Position numbers and translations under genes: made by a program
The notes under the pieces: model-generated
Seen by the model: the letters and a program-made list of their open reading frames with translations, nothing else
The model's database searches: none
Told to the model about the DNA's origin: nothing
Source: CBDUBS01 sp965365445
GTDB lineage: Bacteria; Bacteroidota; Rhodothermia; Rhodothermales; DASSAV01
Direction: 5' to 3'
DNA length: 61,139 nucleotides
Assembly (NCBI GenBank): GCA_965365445.1
Contig: CBDUBS010000002.1
Coordinates: 1 to 61,139 of the forward strand
Shown here: positions 44,350 to 52,893 of the stretch, piece after piece
Numbering within the stretch: the stretch's first letter is position 1
How the letters are laid out: every line of letters starts with the position of its first letter

Positions 44350-44768
44350 AACGACCTCCTGACATTATGCGATGTCTGAATGGATAACCGGCCGGCGCCT
44401 GCCCAGGCAGAAGATCCGACCGAAGGGGAAACTCTGGCTACCCGTACCGGCCGCCCGATGGCTACGAATGCCGCGGCCGTGATGACGGCAAGGGTGTTCG
44501 GGTCCAGTTCGGATTCTACGTCGGAGGGTGCTGCCGCGGCGGTCGCCGCCCCGACTTCTGCCGTCGGCGGTTCTGCATTCATCCCGCGGTTCAGCAGGCG
44601 GCCGAGCCAGTACAAACTTTCGCCTATGACGACTAGTGCGGTGAATACCACGAGCATCCCGACGATCATAAGGGATATGGCAGAAAAACCGGCGTCGGCA
44701 GAGGAAATATCCGCCGCCCGTTGCATCAAAGGCGCCGCTGCTACGAGCGCCGGGTATATCGTATTCAT
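44346..44768 (-). CDS. mmdD: OadG/MmdD-type small membrane subunit
   Basis: 140 residues from the ATG at 44768 (MNTIYPALVAA), chosen for its Shine-Dalgarno ggaagga. One hydrophobic helix (SAISLMIVGMLVVFTALVVI, about 30-50), then an Ala/Glu-rich linker and a C-terminal basic segment with AVITAAAFVAIGRPVRV. It matches the gamma/delta subunits that anchor the carboxyltransferase to the beta subunit. Position between the alpha and biotin-carrier genes and ATGA overlap with mmdC support the role. Confidence 0.85.
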   Translation of the reverse strand: MNTIYPALVAAAPLMQRAADISSADAGFSAISLMIVGMLVVFTALVVIGESLYWLGRLLNRGMNAEPPTAEVGAATAAAAPSDVESELDPNTLAVITAAAFVAIGRPVRVARVSPSVGSSAWAGAGRLSIQTSHNVRRSL

Positions 44769-44847
44769 CCCGTCCTTCCGGTTAAAGATGTGCAAAAGCC
44801 TCGTTGCCTGCCGGCCGACTCATGGTCCGTGTGGGATGGCAAAGGAA

Positions 44848-46410
44848 TCACAGGGGAATGAGCCCGTGTTTTTTCGCCGGGCGCATATCCCGTTTGGTCT
44901 GCAACGTCTCAAGCGCCATGCCGATGTACCGCCTCGTCTCGGCCGGTTCGATGATGTCGTCTACCATGCGCCTCGCTGCGGCTACGTACGGTGTGGAGAA
45001 CGTGTCTCGGTACAGCTGGATCAGTTCCTCCCGACGGGCCTGCTTATCTTCGGCCGCATCGATCTCCCTGCGGAATACGATTCCCGCGGCTCCTTCGGCT
45101 CCCATCACGGCAATTTCGGCCGTCGGCCAGGCAGCGACCCGGTCGGCGCCCAGGTCCTTACCGCACATGGCCAGGTAAGCCCCACCGTACGCCTTACGCA
45201 ACACGACCGTCACTTTCGGAACGGTGGCGGCGGAGTAGGAAAACAACATCTTGGCGCCGTGCCGGATTATGCCGCCGTATTCCTGCTCGACGCCCGGCAT
45301 GAAGCCCGGCACATCTACCAGGGTGACCAGCGGGATGTTGAACGCATTGCAGAACCGGATGAAACGGGAGCTTTTATCCGATGAATCGATATCCAGCACC
45401 CCGGCTTTCTCGGCCGGGTTATTGGCGACGATTCCCACCGTCCGGCCGAACACCCTGCCGAATCCGATGATAATATTTTGGGCAAACGTAGCCTGCACCT
45501 CCAGGAAATCGGCATGGTCCACGACTCTCGCTATGACGTCGTGCATGTCGTACGGAGCGCGGGGATTTTCCGGCAGGATGCCGTTCAACGCCAGATCGGG
45601 CGCGGCCGCCGAATCGTACTCGCGGCGGGGAGGATCTTCCAGGTTGTTCGACGGCAGAAACGAAAGCAGCTTCTGACAGATTCGTAGAGCGTCGCGATCG
45701 TCCTCGGCTACGAAGTGCACCACGCCGGAATACGTCATCTGCGCTTCCGGGCCGCCCAGTTCCTCTGGTGTAACATCCTCACCGGTAACCTGTTTGATTA
45801 CCGATGGACCCGTGATGAACATCTGGCTCTGCCGGGTCTGGATGATGAAATCCGTCAGGGCCGGACTGTAGGCCGCTCCGCCTGCGCAGGGCCCGCAAAT
45901 GAGAGAAATCTGCGGCACCACCCCCGAAAGCAGGGTGTTCTGGAAAAACACGCGCCCGTATCCACCAAGCGCGTCGATGCCTTCCTGAATGCGGGCCCCG
46001 CCGGAATCGTTGATGAGGACAAAGGGGCTGCCTGTCTTGAGGGCTCCTTTGCACATTTCAACGATCTTGTCGGCATGGACTTCCCCTACGGCTCCGCCGA
46101 TTGTCGTAAAATCCTGGCTGGCGACATGGATGAGGCGACCGTTGACCATACCGGCCCCGGTAATTACGGCATCGGCGGGCACCTCCTTGTCTGCCATGCC
46201 GAAATGAGTCGCTCGGTGCCGGGCGAACCCGAACATCTCCTGAAACGAACCCTCGTCAAGAAGGCCTGTCACCCGCTCCCTCGCGGAGAGCTTCCCCTGC
46301 TGGTGTTGTTTTTTTATTCGGTCCGCTCCGCCCATTTCGTACAGCTTCGCCTTTCTCTGGCGTAGCTCCTGGATGCGTGCGGCCATCGTGGTTTTTTTTC
46401 CTGTTTCCAT
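44848..46410 (-). CDS. mmdA: Methylmalonyl-CoA decarboxylase alpha (carboxyltransferase) subunit
   Basis: 520-residue acyl-CoA carboxyltransferase of the PccB/MmdA family, with two crotonase-like halves. Visible features are the N-terminal KLSARERVTGLLDEGSFQEM, SQDFTTIGGAVGEVHADKI, the oxyanion region NDSGGARIQEGIDAL, and a second half with VDVPGFMPGVEQEYGGIIRH, RKAYGGAYLAMCGKDLGAD and MGAEGAAGIVFRREI. Because it sits with biotin-carrier, beta and OadG-like subunits and no biotin carboxylase, decarboxylation of methylmalonyl-CoA is favoured over propionyl-CoA carboxylation. Start is the ATG at 46410 with agagg upstream. Confidence 0.94.
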   Translation of the reverse strand: METGKKTTMAARIQELRQRKAKLYEMGGADRIKKQHQQGKLSARERVTGLLDEGSFQEMFGFARHRATHFGMADKEVPADAVITGAGMVNGRLIHVASQDFTTIGGAVGEVHADKIVEMCKGALKTGSPFVLINDSGGARIQEGIDALGGYGRVFFQNTLLSGVVPQISLICGPCAGGAAYSPALTDFIIQTRQSQMFITGPSVIKQVTGEDVTPEELGGPEAQMTYSGVVHFVAEDDRDALRICQKLLSFLPSNNLEDPPRREYDSAAAPDLALNGILPENPRAPYDMHDVIARVVDHADFLEVQATFAQNIIIGFGRVFGRTVGIVANNPAEKAGVLDIDSSDKSSRFIRFCNAFNIPLVTLVDVPGFMPGVEQEYGGIIRHGAKMLFSYSAATVPKVTVVLRKAYGGAYLAMCGKDLGADRVAAWPTAEIAVMGAEGAAGIVFRREIDAAEDKQARREELIQLYRDTFSTPYVAAARRMVDDIIEPAETRRYIGMALETLQTKRDMRPAKKHGLIPL

Positions 46411-46484
46411 GTCGGCCTCTGAATGGTGCGCTCGGCCAGTCTTTCGATCGGTGGTGAATAAAATCGGGCGGGTTGCCCATCAAG

Positions 46485-46518
46485 GATACGGGCGCTGATG
46501 ATTCATCGCGCCCGTATC
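46485..46518. other. Strong hairpin between mce and mmdA
   Basis: gatacgggcgc (46485-46495) and gcgcccgtatc (46508-46518) are perfect complements, with an inner gatg/catc pair (46497-46500/46504-46507) and a 3-nt loop. There is no T-run directly after it on either strand. It lies in the only sizeable gap inside the operon on the minus strand, so it may protect or process the mRNA or attenuate the downstream decarboxylase genes. Confidence 0.6.
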
Positions 46519-46550
46519 TCCGTGTACCTCGTTCATTCGATCAGCCCGGC

Positions 46551-46973
46551 TCAATGCTGGGCTTCACAAATTTCCGTCAGCACGCCCCCGGTGCTTTTGG
46601 GATGCAAAAACGCGATCTGCGTGTGATGAGCGCCGGGTCTGGGCTTCTCGTCTATCAGGCGTATGCCCGCCCCCTTCAGATCGTCCAGACGCTGCTGAAT
46701 GTTGTCCACCGTGTAGGCGACATGGTGCAACCCTTCCCCTTTTTTTTCGAGGAATCCCGAAATGGGCGAATCCGGGGAGGTCGGTTCGAGGAGCTCGATG
46801 CGGACTTCATGCCCCTCGGGCCCCACCAGAAAGAAACCAACTTTCACTTTCTGATCTCCGACCTCCTCGATCCCGTCGAAACGGGCGCCGAGGGTTTGCT
46901 CGTAATAGGCCCGATGGTCATCGATCGACCGTACGGCTATGCCGATATGGTTGATAGCTTTAGGCTGTATCAT
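46551..46973 (-). CDS. mce: Methylmalonyl-CoA epimerase
   Basis: 140 residues of the vicinal-oxygen-chelate fold from the ATG at 46973 (MIQPKAINHIGIAVRS). It shows NHIGIAVRSIDDHRAYYEQT and a matching second half, GLHHVAYTVDNIQQRLDDL, with metal-binding His/Glu at conserved places (IELLEP, HPKSTGGVLTEICE). It interconverts (R)- and (S)-methylmalonyl-CoA, linking the mutase product to the decarboxylase. It follows the mutase gene by 30 bp. Confidence 0.95.
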   Translation of the reverse strand: MIQPKAINHIGIAVRSIDDHRAYYEQTLGARFDGIEEVGDQKVKVGFFLVGPEGHEVRIELLEPTSPDSPISGFLEKKGEGLHHVAYTVDNIQQRLDDLKGAGIRLIDEKPRPGAHHTQIAFLHPKSTGGVLTEICEAQH

Positions 46974-47003
46974 TGTTTTAATCCGGTCCAACCGGCTTTA
47001 AGG

Positions 47004-48680
47004 TCAAACGTAGCTTTCCTGATACTCGCCGTATACGGCGCGAAGGGCGTCGCTGATTTCGCCGACGCTGGCGTAGGCCCGCACGGCGTCGAGGATGTAA
47101 GGCATCAGATTGTCGGTGCCGCGCGCGGCTTCCGAAACGGCCGCCAGCCGGCGCTGTACTTCGGCCTGGTCGCGGGAAGCTTTCACCTTGCTGACCTTCT
47201 CGATCTGCGACTGCCCCACCGCCTCGTCGATCTTGAGGAGATCCATCTTCGGCTCCTTATCGGAGGTAAACTTATTGACGCCGACGATAAACCGTTCGCC
47301 TTTCTCGACCGACTGGCCGTATTCGTACGCCGAGTTCTCGATCTGTTTCTGAATCCATCCCTGTTCGATGGCCGAAACCACGCCGCCCATCTCGTCTATT
47401 TTGTTGATGTAATCCATCGCTTCGGCTTCCAGTTCGTCGGTAAGCTTCTCGACGTAATAGCTGCCGGCCAGTGGATCGATCGTATTGGTCACACCGGATT
47501 CGAACGCGATGATTTGCTGCGTGCGCAGGGCAACCGTAACGCTTTCTTCGGTCGGGAGGGCCAGCGCTTCGTCTTTCGAATTGGTGTGCAGGCTCTGGGT
47601 ACCCCCAAGCACCGCCGCGAGCGCCTGAAGCGTTACGCGGACGATGTTGTTATCGGGCTGCTGAGCCGTCAGAGTCACGCCGCCGGTCTGCGTGTGGAAC
47701 CGCAGCATCCAGCTCTTCGGGCTCTCTGCGCCAAAACGCTCCTTCATGATCCGGGCATACAGACGACGGGCAGCGCGGAACTTCGCCACCTCCTCCAGTA
47801 CGTCGGTGTGCGCCGCAAAGAAGAATGCCAGCCGCGGAGCAAAGTCGTCGATCTTCAGCCCGGCCTGGATAGCCGTTTCAACATACGTTATTGCGTCGGC
47901 CAGCGTGAAGCCGATTTCCTGCGCCGCCGTCGAGCCGGCCTCGCGGATATGGTACCCGCTGATCGAAATGGTATTCCACTTCGGCACATTCGCCGTGCAG
48001 TAAGCGAAAATATCACTGATGATGCGCAGGGAGGGTTTCGGCGGGAATATATACGTACCCCTTGCGATGTACTCCTTGAGCACGTCGTTCTGAATGGTGC
48101 CGTCGAGTTGATCGGCCGATACACCCTGCTTCTCGGCCACCGCAATGTACATGGCGAGCAGAATCGACGCCGTAGCGTTGATGGTCATACTCGTGGATAC
48201 TTTGTCCAGCGGGATTCCGTCGAACAAGGTTTCCATATCCGCCAGCGTATCGATGGCCACGCCCACCTTACCGATTTCCCCGATGGCGAACGACGAATCC
48301 GAATCGTAGCCGATCTGCGTCGGCAGATCGAAGGCGACCGAAAGGCCGGACGTGCCCTGACTCAAGAGGTACTTGTACCGCTGGTTGGATTCCTCCGCCG
48401 TGGCGAAGCCCGCATACTGGCGCATGGTCCACAGCCTGCCGCGGTACATAGTCGGCTGAACGCCGCGGGTATAGGGGTACTGACCGGGGAAGCCCAGCTT
48501 GTCGTTGTACTGTTTCACGGCCGCGGGGTCAGGCAGGTAGAGTCGATCTACCGGCTTGCCCGATACCGTTTTGAACTCTTTTGCTCGTTCCGGAAACCGG
48601 GAGATCGTTTTTTCTACCGATGCCCTGTAACGGGCGTCGGCATCCTGAATCTCCTTGAAGGCGTCGTTAGAGTCTATCAT
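47004..48680 (-). CDS. Methylmalonyl-CoA mutase, catalytic (large) subunit
   Basis: 558 residues of the TIM-barrel substrate-binding part of methylmalonyl-CoA mutase, without the C-terminal cobalamin domain. Y89 (MRQYAGFATA) and H244 (SGYHIREAGS) correspond to the catalytic residues of the Propionibacterium enzyme. GTSGLSVAFDLPTQIGYDSD, FHTQTGGVTLTAQQPDNNIV and TNTIDPLAGSYYVE are conserved. The ATG at 48680 (MIDSNDAFKEIQ) is chosen; longer readings add unrelated residues. The cobalamin subunit is encoded upstream at 49876-50289, so this is a split two-subunit enzyme. Confidence 0.95.
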   Translation of the reverse strand: MIDSNDAFKEIQDADARYRASVEKTISRFPERAKEFKTVSGKPVDRLYLPDPAAVKQYNDKLGFPGQYPYTRGVQPTMYRGRLWTMRQYAGFATAEESNQRYKYLLSQGTSGLSVAFDLPTQIGYDSDSSFAIGEIGKVGVAIDTLADMETLFDGIPLDKVSTSMTINATASILLAMYIAVAEKQGVSADQLDGTIQNDVLKEYIARGTYIFPPKPSLRIISDIFAYCTANVPKWNTISISGYHIREAGSTAAQEIGFTLADAITYVETAIQAGLKIDDFAPRLAFFFAAHTDVLEEVAKFRAARRLYARIMKERFGAESPKSWMLRFHTQTGGVTLTAQQPDNNIVRVTLQALAAVLGGTQSLHTNSKDEALALPTEESVTVALRTQQIIAFESGVTNTIDPLAGSYYVEKLTDELEAEAMDYINKIDEMGGVVSAIEQGWIQKQIENSAYEYGQSVEKGERFIVGVNKFTSDKEPKMDLLKIDEAVGQSQIEKVSKVKASRDQAEVQRRLAAVSEAARGTDNLMPYILDAVRAYASVGEISDALRAVYGEYQESYV

Positions 48681-48711
48681 GGTCCTGTTTTCGGTAATTG
48701 ATCGATGATAT

Positions 48712-49803
48712 CTACTGCTGGGGCCCCGCTTCCGTAGGGGCGTGTACGGCGCGGGCCGTGCGGCGGATGAGGTCCGCGGAAAAGTTCTCAACGGTTGTTT
48801 CCCCACTCAATATACGCCCGAGGGCATTTTGCTCCTCTCCCCCACGGGTAAGCATTTCTTCGACGTTTCGCCTCACCTGCTCGAAAACGGCTTCTCTGAC
48901 CTCGTCGTACACGGCCTCATCCCGACGACTGATCCACGTACTGCGCGAACGTTCCGCTCGTTTCTCCAGACCCGTTACGAGATCTCCGATACCCGTCCGT
49001 TCGACGGCACTTACGAGGTACACGTCGGGCTTTTCAGGGCGTCGCCGGGCCAGCACCGCATCCTCCAATTCCGGGTCTGCCGTAAGGCTTTCGACCACTT
49101 CGTCATGATGCTCCTGCACCACCGTGGGATTATCGAAGCTGAGCGCGCTCAGTAATGTGCTGTGCAGGTGGTTCGCACCCTCTTTATCGGCCTTATTGAT
49201 CACGAACAGGTCACCGATTTCCATCAGGCCGGCCTTGAGCATCTGGATCGAATCGCCCTGCCCGGGCGCCAGCACGATCATGACCATGTCGGCCACACGA
49301 GCTACCTCGACTTCACTCTGCCCGACCCCGACGGTCTCCAGGAACACCACGTCACAACCGATCAGGCCCATGACGCGCAGCACGCCCTTCACACCGAGGG
49401 ACAATCCGCCCAGATGGCCGCGGGAGGCCAGTGACCGGATGAAGATCATGGGGTCCGTCGAGTGGCGCATCATCCGCACCCGGTCGCCGAGAACGGCTCC
49501 CCCCGTGAACGGGGAGGACGGATCCACGGCGATCACTCCGATGCGCTTGTCGGGAAAACGTTGCCGATACTCCGCGATGAGTTGATCCGTCAGCGAGGAC
49601 TTGCCGCTACCGGGCGCCCCGGTTACGCCGAGCACTAGGCGCGGTTGAGGCCATTCTTCTATTGGAGCGGCGATAAACAGTTCAGGGAGGCGCTGGGGCT
49701 CTCCCTCCAGGAGGCTCATGAGCCTCGCTGCGGCCCGGATTGACGGCGCCCCCCCACTGGGCGAGGAAGCCTCCCGGACCAACTGTTCGATAGAAAAGGC
49801 CAT
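48712..49803 (-). CDS. meaB: MeaB-type GTPase, mutase chaperone
   Basis: 363 residues from the ATG at 49803 (MAFSIEQLVREA). The P-loop is TGAPGSGKSSLTDQLI (K68), and VDPSSPFTGGAVLGDRVRM, ETVGVGQSEVEVARVADM and VINKADKEGA are G3/Mg and G4 features. MeaB (also called ArgK) protects and loads methylmalonyl-CoA mutase with adenosylcobalamin. It sits between the two mutase subunit genes, 31 bp before the large subunit. Confidence 0.95.
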   Translation of the reverse strand: MAFSIEQLVREASSPSGGAPSIRAAARLMSLLEGEPQRLPELFIAAPIEEWPQPRLVLGVTGAPGSGKSSLTDQLIAEYRQRFPDKRIGVIAVDPSSPFTGGAVLGDRVRMMRHSTDPMIFIRSLASRGHLGGLSLGVKGVLRVMGLIGCDVVFLETVGVGQSEVEVARVADMVMIVLAPGQGDSIQMLKAGLMEIGDLFVINKADKEGANHLHSTLLSALSFDNPTVVQEHHDEVVESLTADPELEDAVLARRRPEKPDVYLVSAVERTGIGDLVTGLEKRAERSRSTWISRRDEAVYDEVREAVFEQVRRNVEEMLTRGGEEQNALGRILSGETTVENFSADLIRRTARAVHAPTEAGPQQ

Positions 49804-49875
49804 GTTCAACGGTGCAGCCCGCGATGCCACCCTGCGGCCCACGGGCCAATGGTACACGAAACGACGTTCGAGAGG

Positions 49876-50289
49876 CTAGCGCGCGGCAGCCGAAATCAAC
49901 GAATCCAGCGTCTCAACGATGGTCTTCGCGGGCGTGCCGGGTGTAAATACGGCCCCAAGGCCCATATCGAGCAGGCCCTGAACGTCGGCCGGAGGAATTA
50001 CCCCTCCCCCGAATACGATAATGTCTCCGGCCTCGTGTTCCTTCAGCAGATCGATGACGCGCTTGAAAAGCACATTGTGAGCGCCGGAAAGAAGCGAAAG
50101 CCCGATGGCAGCCACATCTTCCTGAATGGCGGCTTCCACGATTTGCTCCGGGCTCCGCCGTATGCCGGTATAAATGACCTCGTACCCGGCGTCTCGGAGG
50201 ATATGCGCCACGTACTTGGCGCCTCTATCATGGCCGTCGAGGCCGGGCTTCCCGATGAGGATGCGCGGTTTCTGTATGGCAGCGTTCAT
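49876..50289 (-). CDS. Methylmalonyl-CoA mutase, cobalamin-binding small subunit
   Basis: 137 residues of a stand-alone B12-binding domain. The lower axial ligand lies in KPGLDGHDRGAKYVAHILRD (H20 in DxHxxG). LSLLSGAHN and VFGGGVIPPADVQGL follow, with a final IVETLDSLI helix. The ATG at 50289 (MNAAIQKPRILIG) is chosen as it begins the domain, and upstream codons are non-family. It is the first gene of the operon and partners the large subunit at 47004-48680. Confidence 0.93.
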   Translation of the reverse strand: MNAAIQKPRILIGKPGLDGHDRGAKYVAHILRDAGYEVIYTGIRRSPEQIVEAAIQEDVAAIGLSLLSGAHNVLFKRVIDLLKEHEAGDIIVFGGGVIPPADVQGLLDMGLGAVFTPGTPAKTIVETLDSLISAAAR

Positions 50290-50705
50290 GGTTTCGATGT
50301 TCGGTTGATACAACGGTCCAGCAGTACTTCTTTCGTGGCCTGAACCGGAGTGAGGTAGGGAACGGGCTTCCCGGCCTCTCACTTCTTCGTTTTCCGCGGC
50401 CAGTGTAAAGCGCCTCAGTCCAAACCTCAAATGAAAAAACTGAGCAATCTGGACCGATTCCGCTTTATTAAGTACTCTAAAGGACCGGAAGGCCTTTTCC
50501 GGTTCATCGGCCGCACTGCCGCACTCCGTTTAGAATTGATTAAAATACACAACTCGAATCTACAACGGAGCCTGACCCTTACCTCGTAAAGCGAAAGGAC
50601 ATGAAGAAGTTGTAACCAATCCGCTGTTTACCGGAAACATCTCCCCTTCCTGTACGCGTAACGAAAAGCACCTCGACGTTTCAATCATCTAAACCGGATC
50701 CCGGT
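50290..50705. other. Divergent intergenic region ahead of the methylmalonyl-CoA operon
   Basis: About 416 bp between the divergent operon start and the TIM-barrel gene. It probably holds both promoters. A short palindrome accggaa (50484-50490)/ttccggt (50497-50503) could be an operator. No B12-box or cobalamin-riboswitch pattern was seen on the operon strand, despite the B12-dependent product. No gene or known RNA was found. Confidence 0.5.
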
Positions 50706-51575
50706 ATGTCCAATTCTATTTCTCGGCGCTCGCTCGTGAAAACATTGACAGGTGCTACGGCCGTCCTAGGAATGGGTGCTACGCTGCCGTCCGCCGTCAT
50801 GGGCTCAAAAGCTGCTTCGAATGGTCGGGTGAATCATTCCGTATGCAAATGGTGCTACCCGGATATCAGCCTGGACAACCTGGCCCTGGAGGCTCGTCGG
50901 ATCGGGCTGTCCTCCATAGAGCTTCTCGGGCCGGACGATTGGCCCACCCTGAAAAAGCACGGCCTCATCTGTGCCATGGCTACGGGTCCCGCCGGCATCA
51001 AGGACGGATTTAATCGTCTGGAGAATCATGCCGTGCTGGTTCCAGCCTACCGGAAGCGTATCAGCGAGGTTGCGGAAGCGGGCTTCCCGAACGTCATCAC
51101 TTTTTCGGGCAATCGGGCCGGGCTGGATAATGAAGAAGGCCTGCATAATTGCGTCGTCGGTATCAAACAGATCATGTCGGCGGCCGAAAGGGAAAACGTG
51201 ACCGTCTGCATGGAATTGCTCAACAGCAAGGTCAACCATCCGGATTACATGTGCGACCATACCGCATGGGGAGTCGAACTGGTCAAGCAGGTCGGGTCGG
51301 ATCGATTCAAGCTGCTCTACGACATCTACCACATGCAAATCATGGAAGGCGACGTCATCCGGACCATTCAGGACAACCACCAGTATATCGGCCACTATCA
51401 CACCGGGGGCAACCCCGGGCGCCACGAAATCGACGAAACGCAGGAACTGTACTACCCTGCCATCATGCGAGCGATCCTGGATACCGGTTTTAGCGGCTTC
51501 GTCGCCCAGGAGTTCGTACCCTCACGCGATCCGCTTACCTCTCTGGCACAGGCCGTCAGCATCTGCGACGTGTAA
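50706..51575 (+). CDS. Tat-exported TIM-barrel protein, hydroxypyruvate-isomerase-like
   Basis: 289 residues. The N-terminus has SRRSLVK followed by a hydrophobic stretch (GATAVLGMGATLPSAVMG), a Tat-type signal. The remainder is a xylose-isomerase-like barrel: putative metal ligands are E170 (CMELLNSKVNHPDYMCDH), D206 (LLYDIYHMQ), a His in YIGHYHTGGNPGRHE and E269 (FVAQEF). The pattern YDIYHMQIMEGDVIRT is typical of hydroxypyruvate isomerases. Substrate in the periplasm is unknown. Divergent from the methylmalonyl-CoA operon. A weak terminator follows at 51653. Confidence 0.85.
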   Translation: MSNSISRRSLVKTLTGATAVLGMGATLPSAVMGSKAASNGRVNHSVCKWCYPDISLDNLALEARRIGLSSIELLGPDDWPTLKKHGLICAMATGPAGIKDGFNRLENHAVLVPAYRKRISEVAEAGFPNVITFSGNRAGLDNEEGLHNCVVGIKQIMSAAERENVTVCMELLNSKVNHPDYMCDHTAWGVELVKQVGSDRFKLLYDIYHMQIMEGDVIRTIQDNHQYIGHYHTGGNPGRHEIDETQELYYPAIMRAILDTGFSGFVAQEFVPSRDPLTSLAQAVSICDV

Positions 51576-51652
51576 GAAACGGCAAAGATGCTCTAGAGGA
51601 CAGGCTGCGCGGGAATGACGATGACGCTCCGGTTTGGGTTTTCCGGATGATT

Positions 51653-51678
51653 ATCCCGTTTCCGATAAACGGGATTTT
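51653..51678 (+). terminator. Probable intrinsic terminator after the TIM-barrel gene
   Basis: atcccgttt (51653-51661) and aaacgggat (51667-51675) form a perfect 9-bp stem with a 5-nt loop, followed by ttt. The short T-run makes it moderate. It lies 78 bp after the stop. Confidence 0.55.
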
Positions 51679-51763
51679 CCCTTGGTGGAAACCTGTCAGT
51701 ACCTATCTTGCCGGGCGAAGAAAAGCAAAAGGAGGAAACAGTCATCCATTTTGCCGCCCGCAG

Positions 51764-51810
51764 AAAAAAACAGCAGCCGCAAACACCTTTATTTTCGGCA
51801 CTTGCGGCTG
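51764..51810 (-). terminator. Terminator of tRNA-Lys
   Basis: cagccgcaa (51774-51782) and ttgcggctg (51802-51810) pair perfectly over 9 bp. On the minus strand this is followed after ctg by seven T residues (aaaaaaa at 51764-51770 on the plus strand). It begins 7 nt from the tRNA 3' end. A ttttt run on the plus side may stop opposite transcripts as well. Confidence 0.85.
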
Positions 51811-51817
51811 ATTTTTG

Positions 51818-51890
51818 TAGGCCCGGGGGGACTCGAACCCCCAACCCATTGATTAAGAGTCAATTGCTCTGCCAGTTGAGCTACGGGCCT
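51818..51890 (-). tRNA. tRNA-Lys, anticodon CUU
   Basis: Read on the minus strand, AGGCCCG (1-7) pairs with CGGGCCT (66-72). The D arm is GCTC...GAGC. The anticodon stem is ATTGA/TCAAT with loop CTCTTAA, giving anticodon CTT. The T arm is GGGGG/CCCCC with TTCGAGT. The discriminator is A, and CCA is not encoded. Length is 73 nt. It lies between the Tat-exported TIM-barrel gene and the EamA transporter gene. Confidence 0.97.
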
Positions 51891-51960
51891 GTAGCGACTT
51901 TTCAAACGGTGCCAATATACCCCTGCGTGTAAAAAATGTTTGCCCGCAGGAGAAATTTAT

Positions 51961-52884
51961 ATGTCTTTCATCCGAGAGTTCCGGCGGCCGGAGTTAAGCA
52001 CCGGGCTGCCGTACATGGTGCTGGCTGCCCTCTTCTTCAGCCTGATGACGCTATTCGTGAAAATTGCCGGACAGCGTCTGCCGAGTATGGAAATCGTGCT
52101 CACACGGGGCATCGTAACGCTGGGATACAGTTACGCCGCCCTCCGGTGGGCCGGAATCAGTCCCTGGGGCCGCAACCGGGTGTTGCTGGTTCTGCGCGGC
52201 CTGTTTGGCTTCCTTGCCCTGACCTGTCTTTATTATGCCGTCACGAAACTCCCGCTGGCCGACGCCAACGTAATCCAGTATACGAACCCTGTATTTACGA
52301 CCATCCTTGCGGCGATATTCCTCAAGGAGCGGATAGCAGGGGCCGATCTGATGGGAGCCGTGCTGGGGGTTTCCGGCGTCGTGCTGGTTGCGCGACCGGC
52401 ATTTCTATTCGGCGCGTCGGTAAATCCACTCGATATGCATGCGGCGGGAATCGCCCTGCTAGGGGCTATGTGCAGCGCAGCCGCCTACGTGGTGGTGCGA
52501 AGGCTGCGCAACGATGAACCATCGGCCGTCATCATCTTTTACTTTCCGCTGGTCACTACCATCGCGTCCCTTCCGCTGGCCTTACCTTCTTTCATCTGGC
52601 CGACCCTGACCGAATGGCTGATCATTATTTTCGGGGTGGGGCTGTGCGCCCAACTGGGCCAGATCTGCCTCACCCTCGGCCTCAAAATAGAGCCCGCCGG
52701 AAGGGCTATGGCGCTCAGTTACCTTCAGGTAGTGTTCGCGGCAATCTGGGGCGTTATCTTTCTCACCGAGCACCCCAGCCCCCTTACGGTAGCCGGCTCC
52801 CTTCTCGTTTTCGGAGGTACGTGGATCACGGTCCGTACCGGGCACGGCCCCCGTGTTTCACAGGAGGATCGAGCCGAGGTGTAA
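51961..52884 (+). CDS. EamA/DMT-family transporter
   Basis: 307 residues, about ten hydrophobic helices in two EamA repeats; export of small metabolites across the inner membrane is typical of the family. It shows LAALFFSLMTLFVKIAGQRL near the start and the second repeat with GIALLGAMCSAAAYVVVRRL and SYLQVVFAAIWGVIFLTEHP. The ATG at 51961 has aggag at about seven bases upstream. A TTG 21 bases earlier is not preferred. Substrate unknown. Confidence 0.9.
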   Translation: MSFIREFRRPELSTGLPYMVLAALFFSLMTLFVKIAGQRLPSMEIVLTRGIVTLGYSYAALRWAGISPWGRNRVLLVLRGLFGFLALTCLYYAVTKLPLADANVIQYTNPVFTTILAAIFLKERIAGADLMGAVLGVSGVVLVARPAFLFGASVNPLDMHAAGIALLGAMCSAAAYVVVRRLRNDEPSAVIIFYFPLVTTIASLPLALPSFIWPTLTEWLIIIFGVGLCAQLGQICLTLGLKIEPAGRAMALSYLQVVFAAIWGVIFLTEHPSPLTVAGSLLVFGGTWITVRTGHGPRVSQEDRAEV

Positions 52885-52893
52885 GGCATTCAA

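Noticed and set aside
46473..48701. Plus-strand open frame of 742 codons opposite mce and the mutase gene
   Set aside because: Antisense shadow of two clear enzymes; composition is His/Arg-rich without motifs.
50290..50705. Cobalamin riboswitch ahead of the B12-dependent operon
   Set aside because: No B12-box-like conserved core was found on the operon strand.
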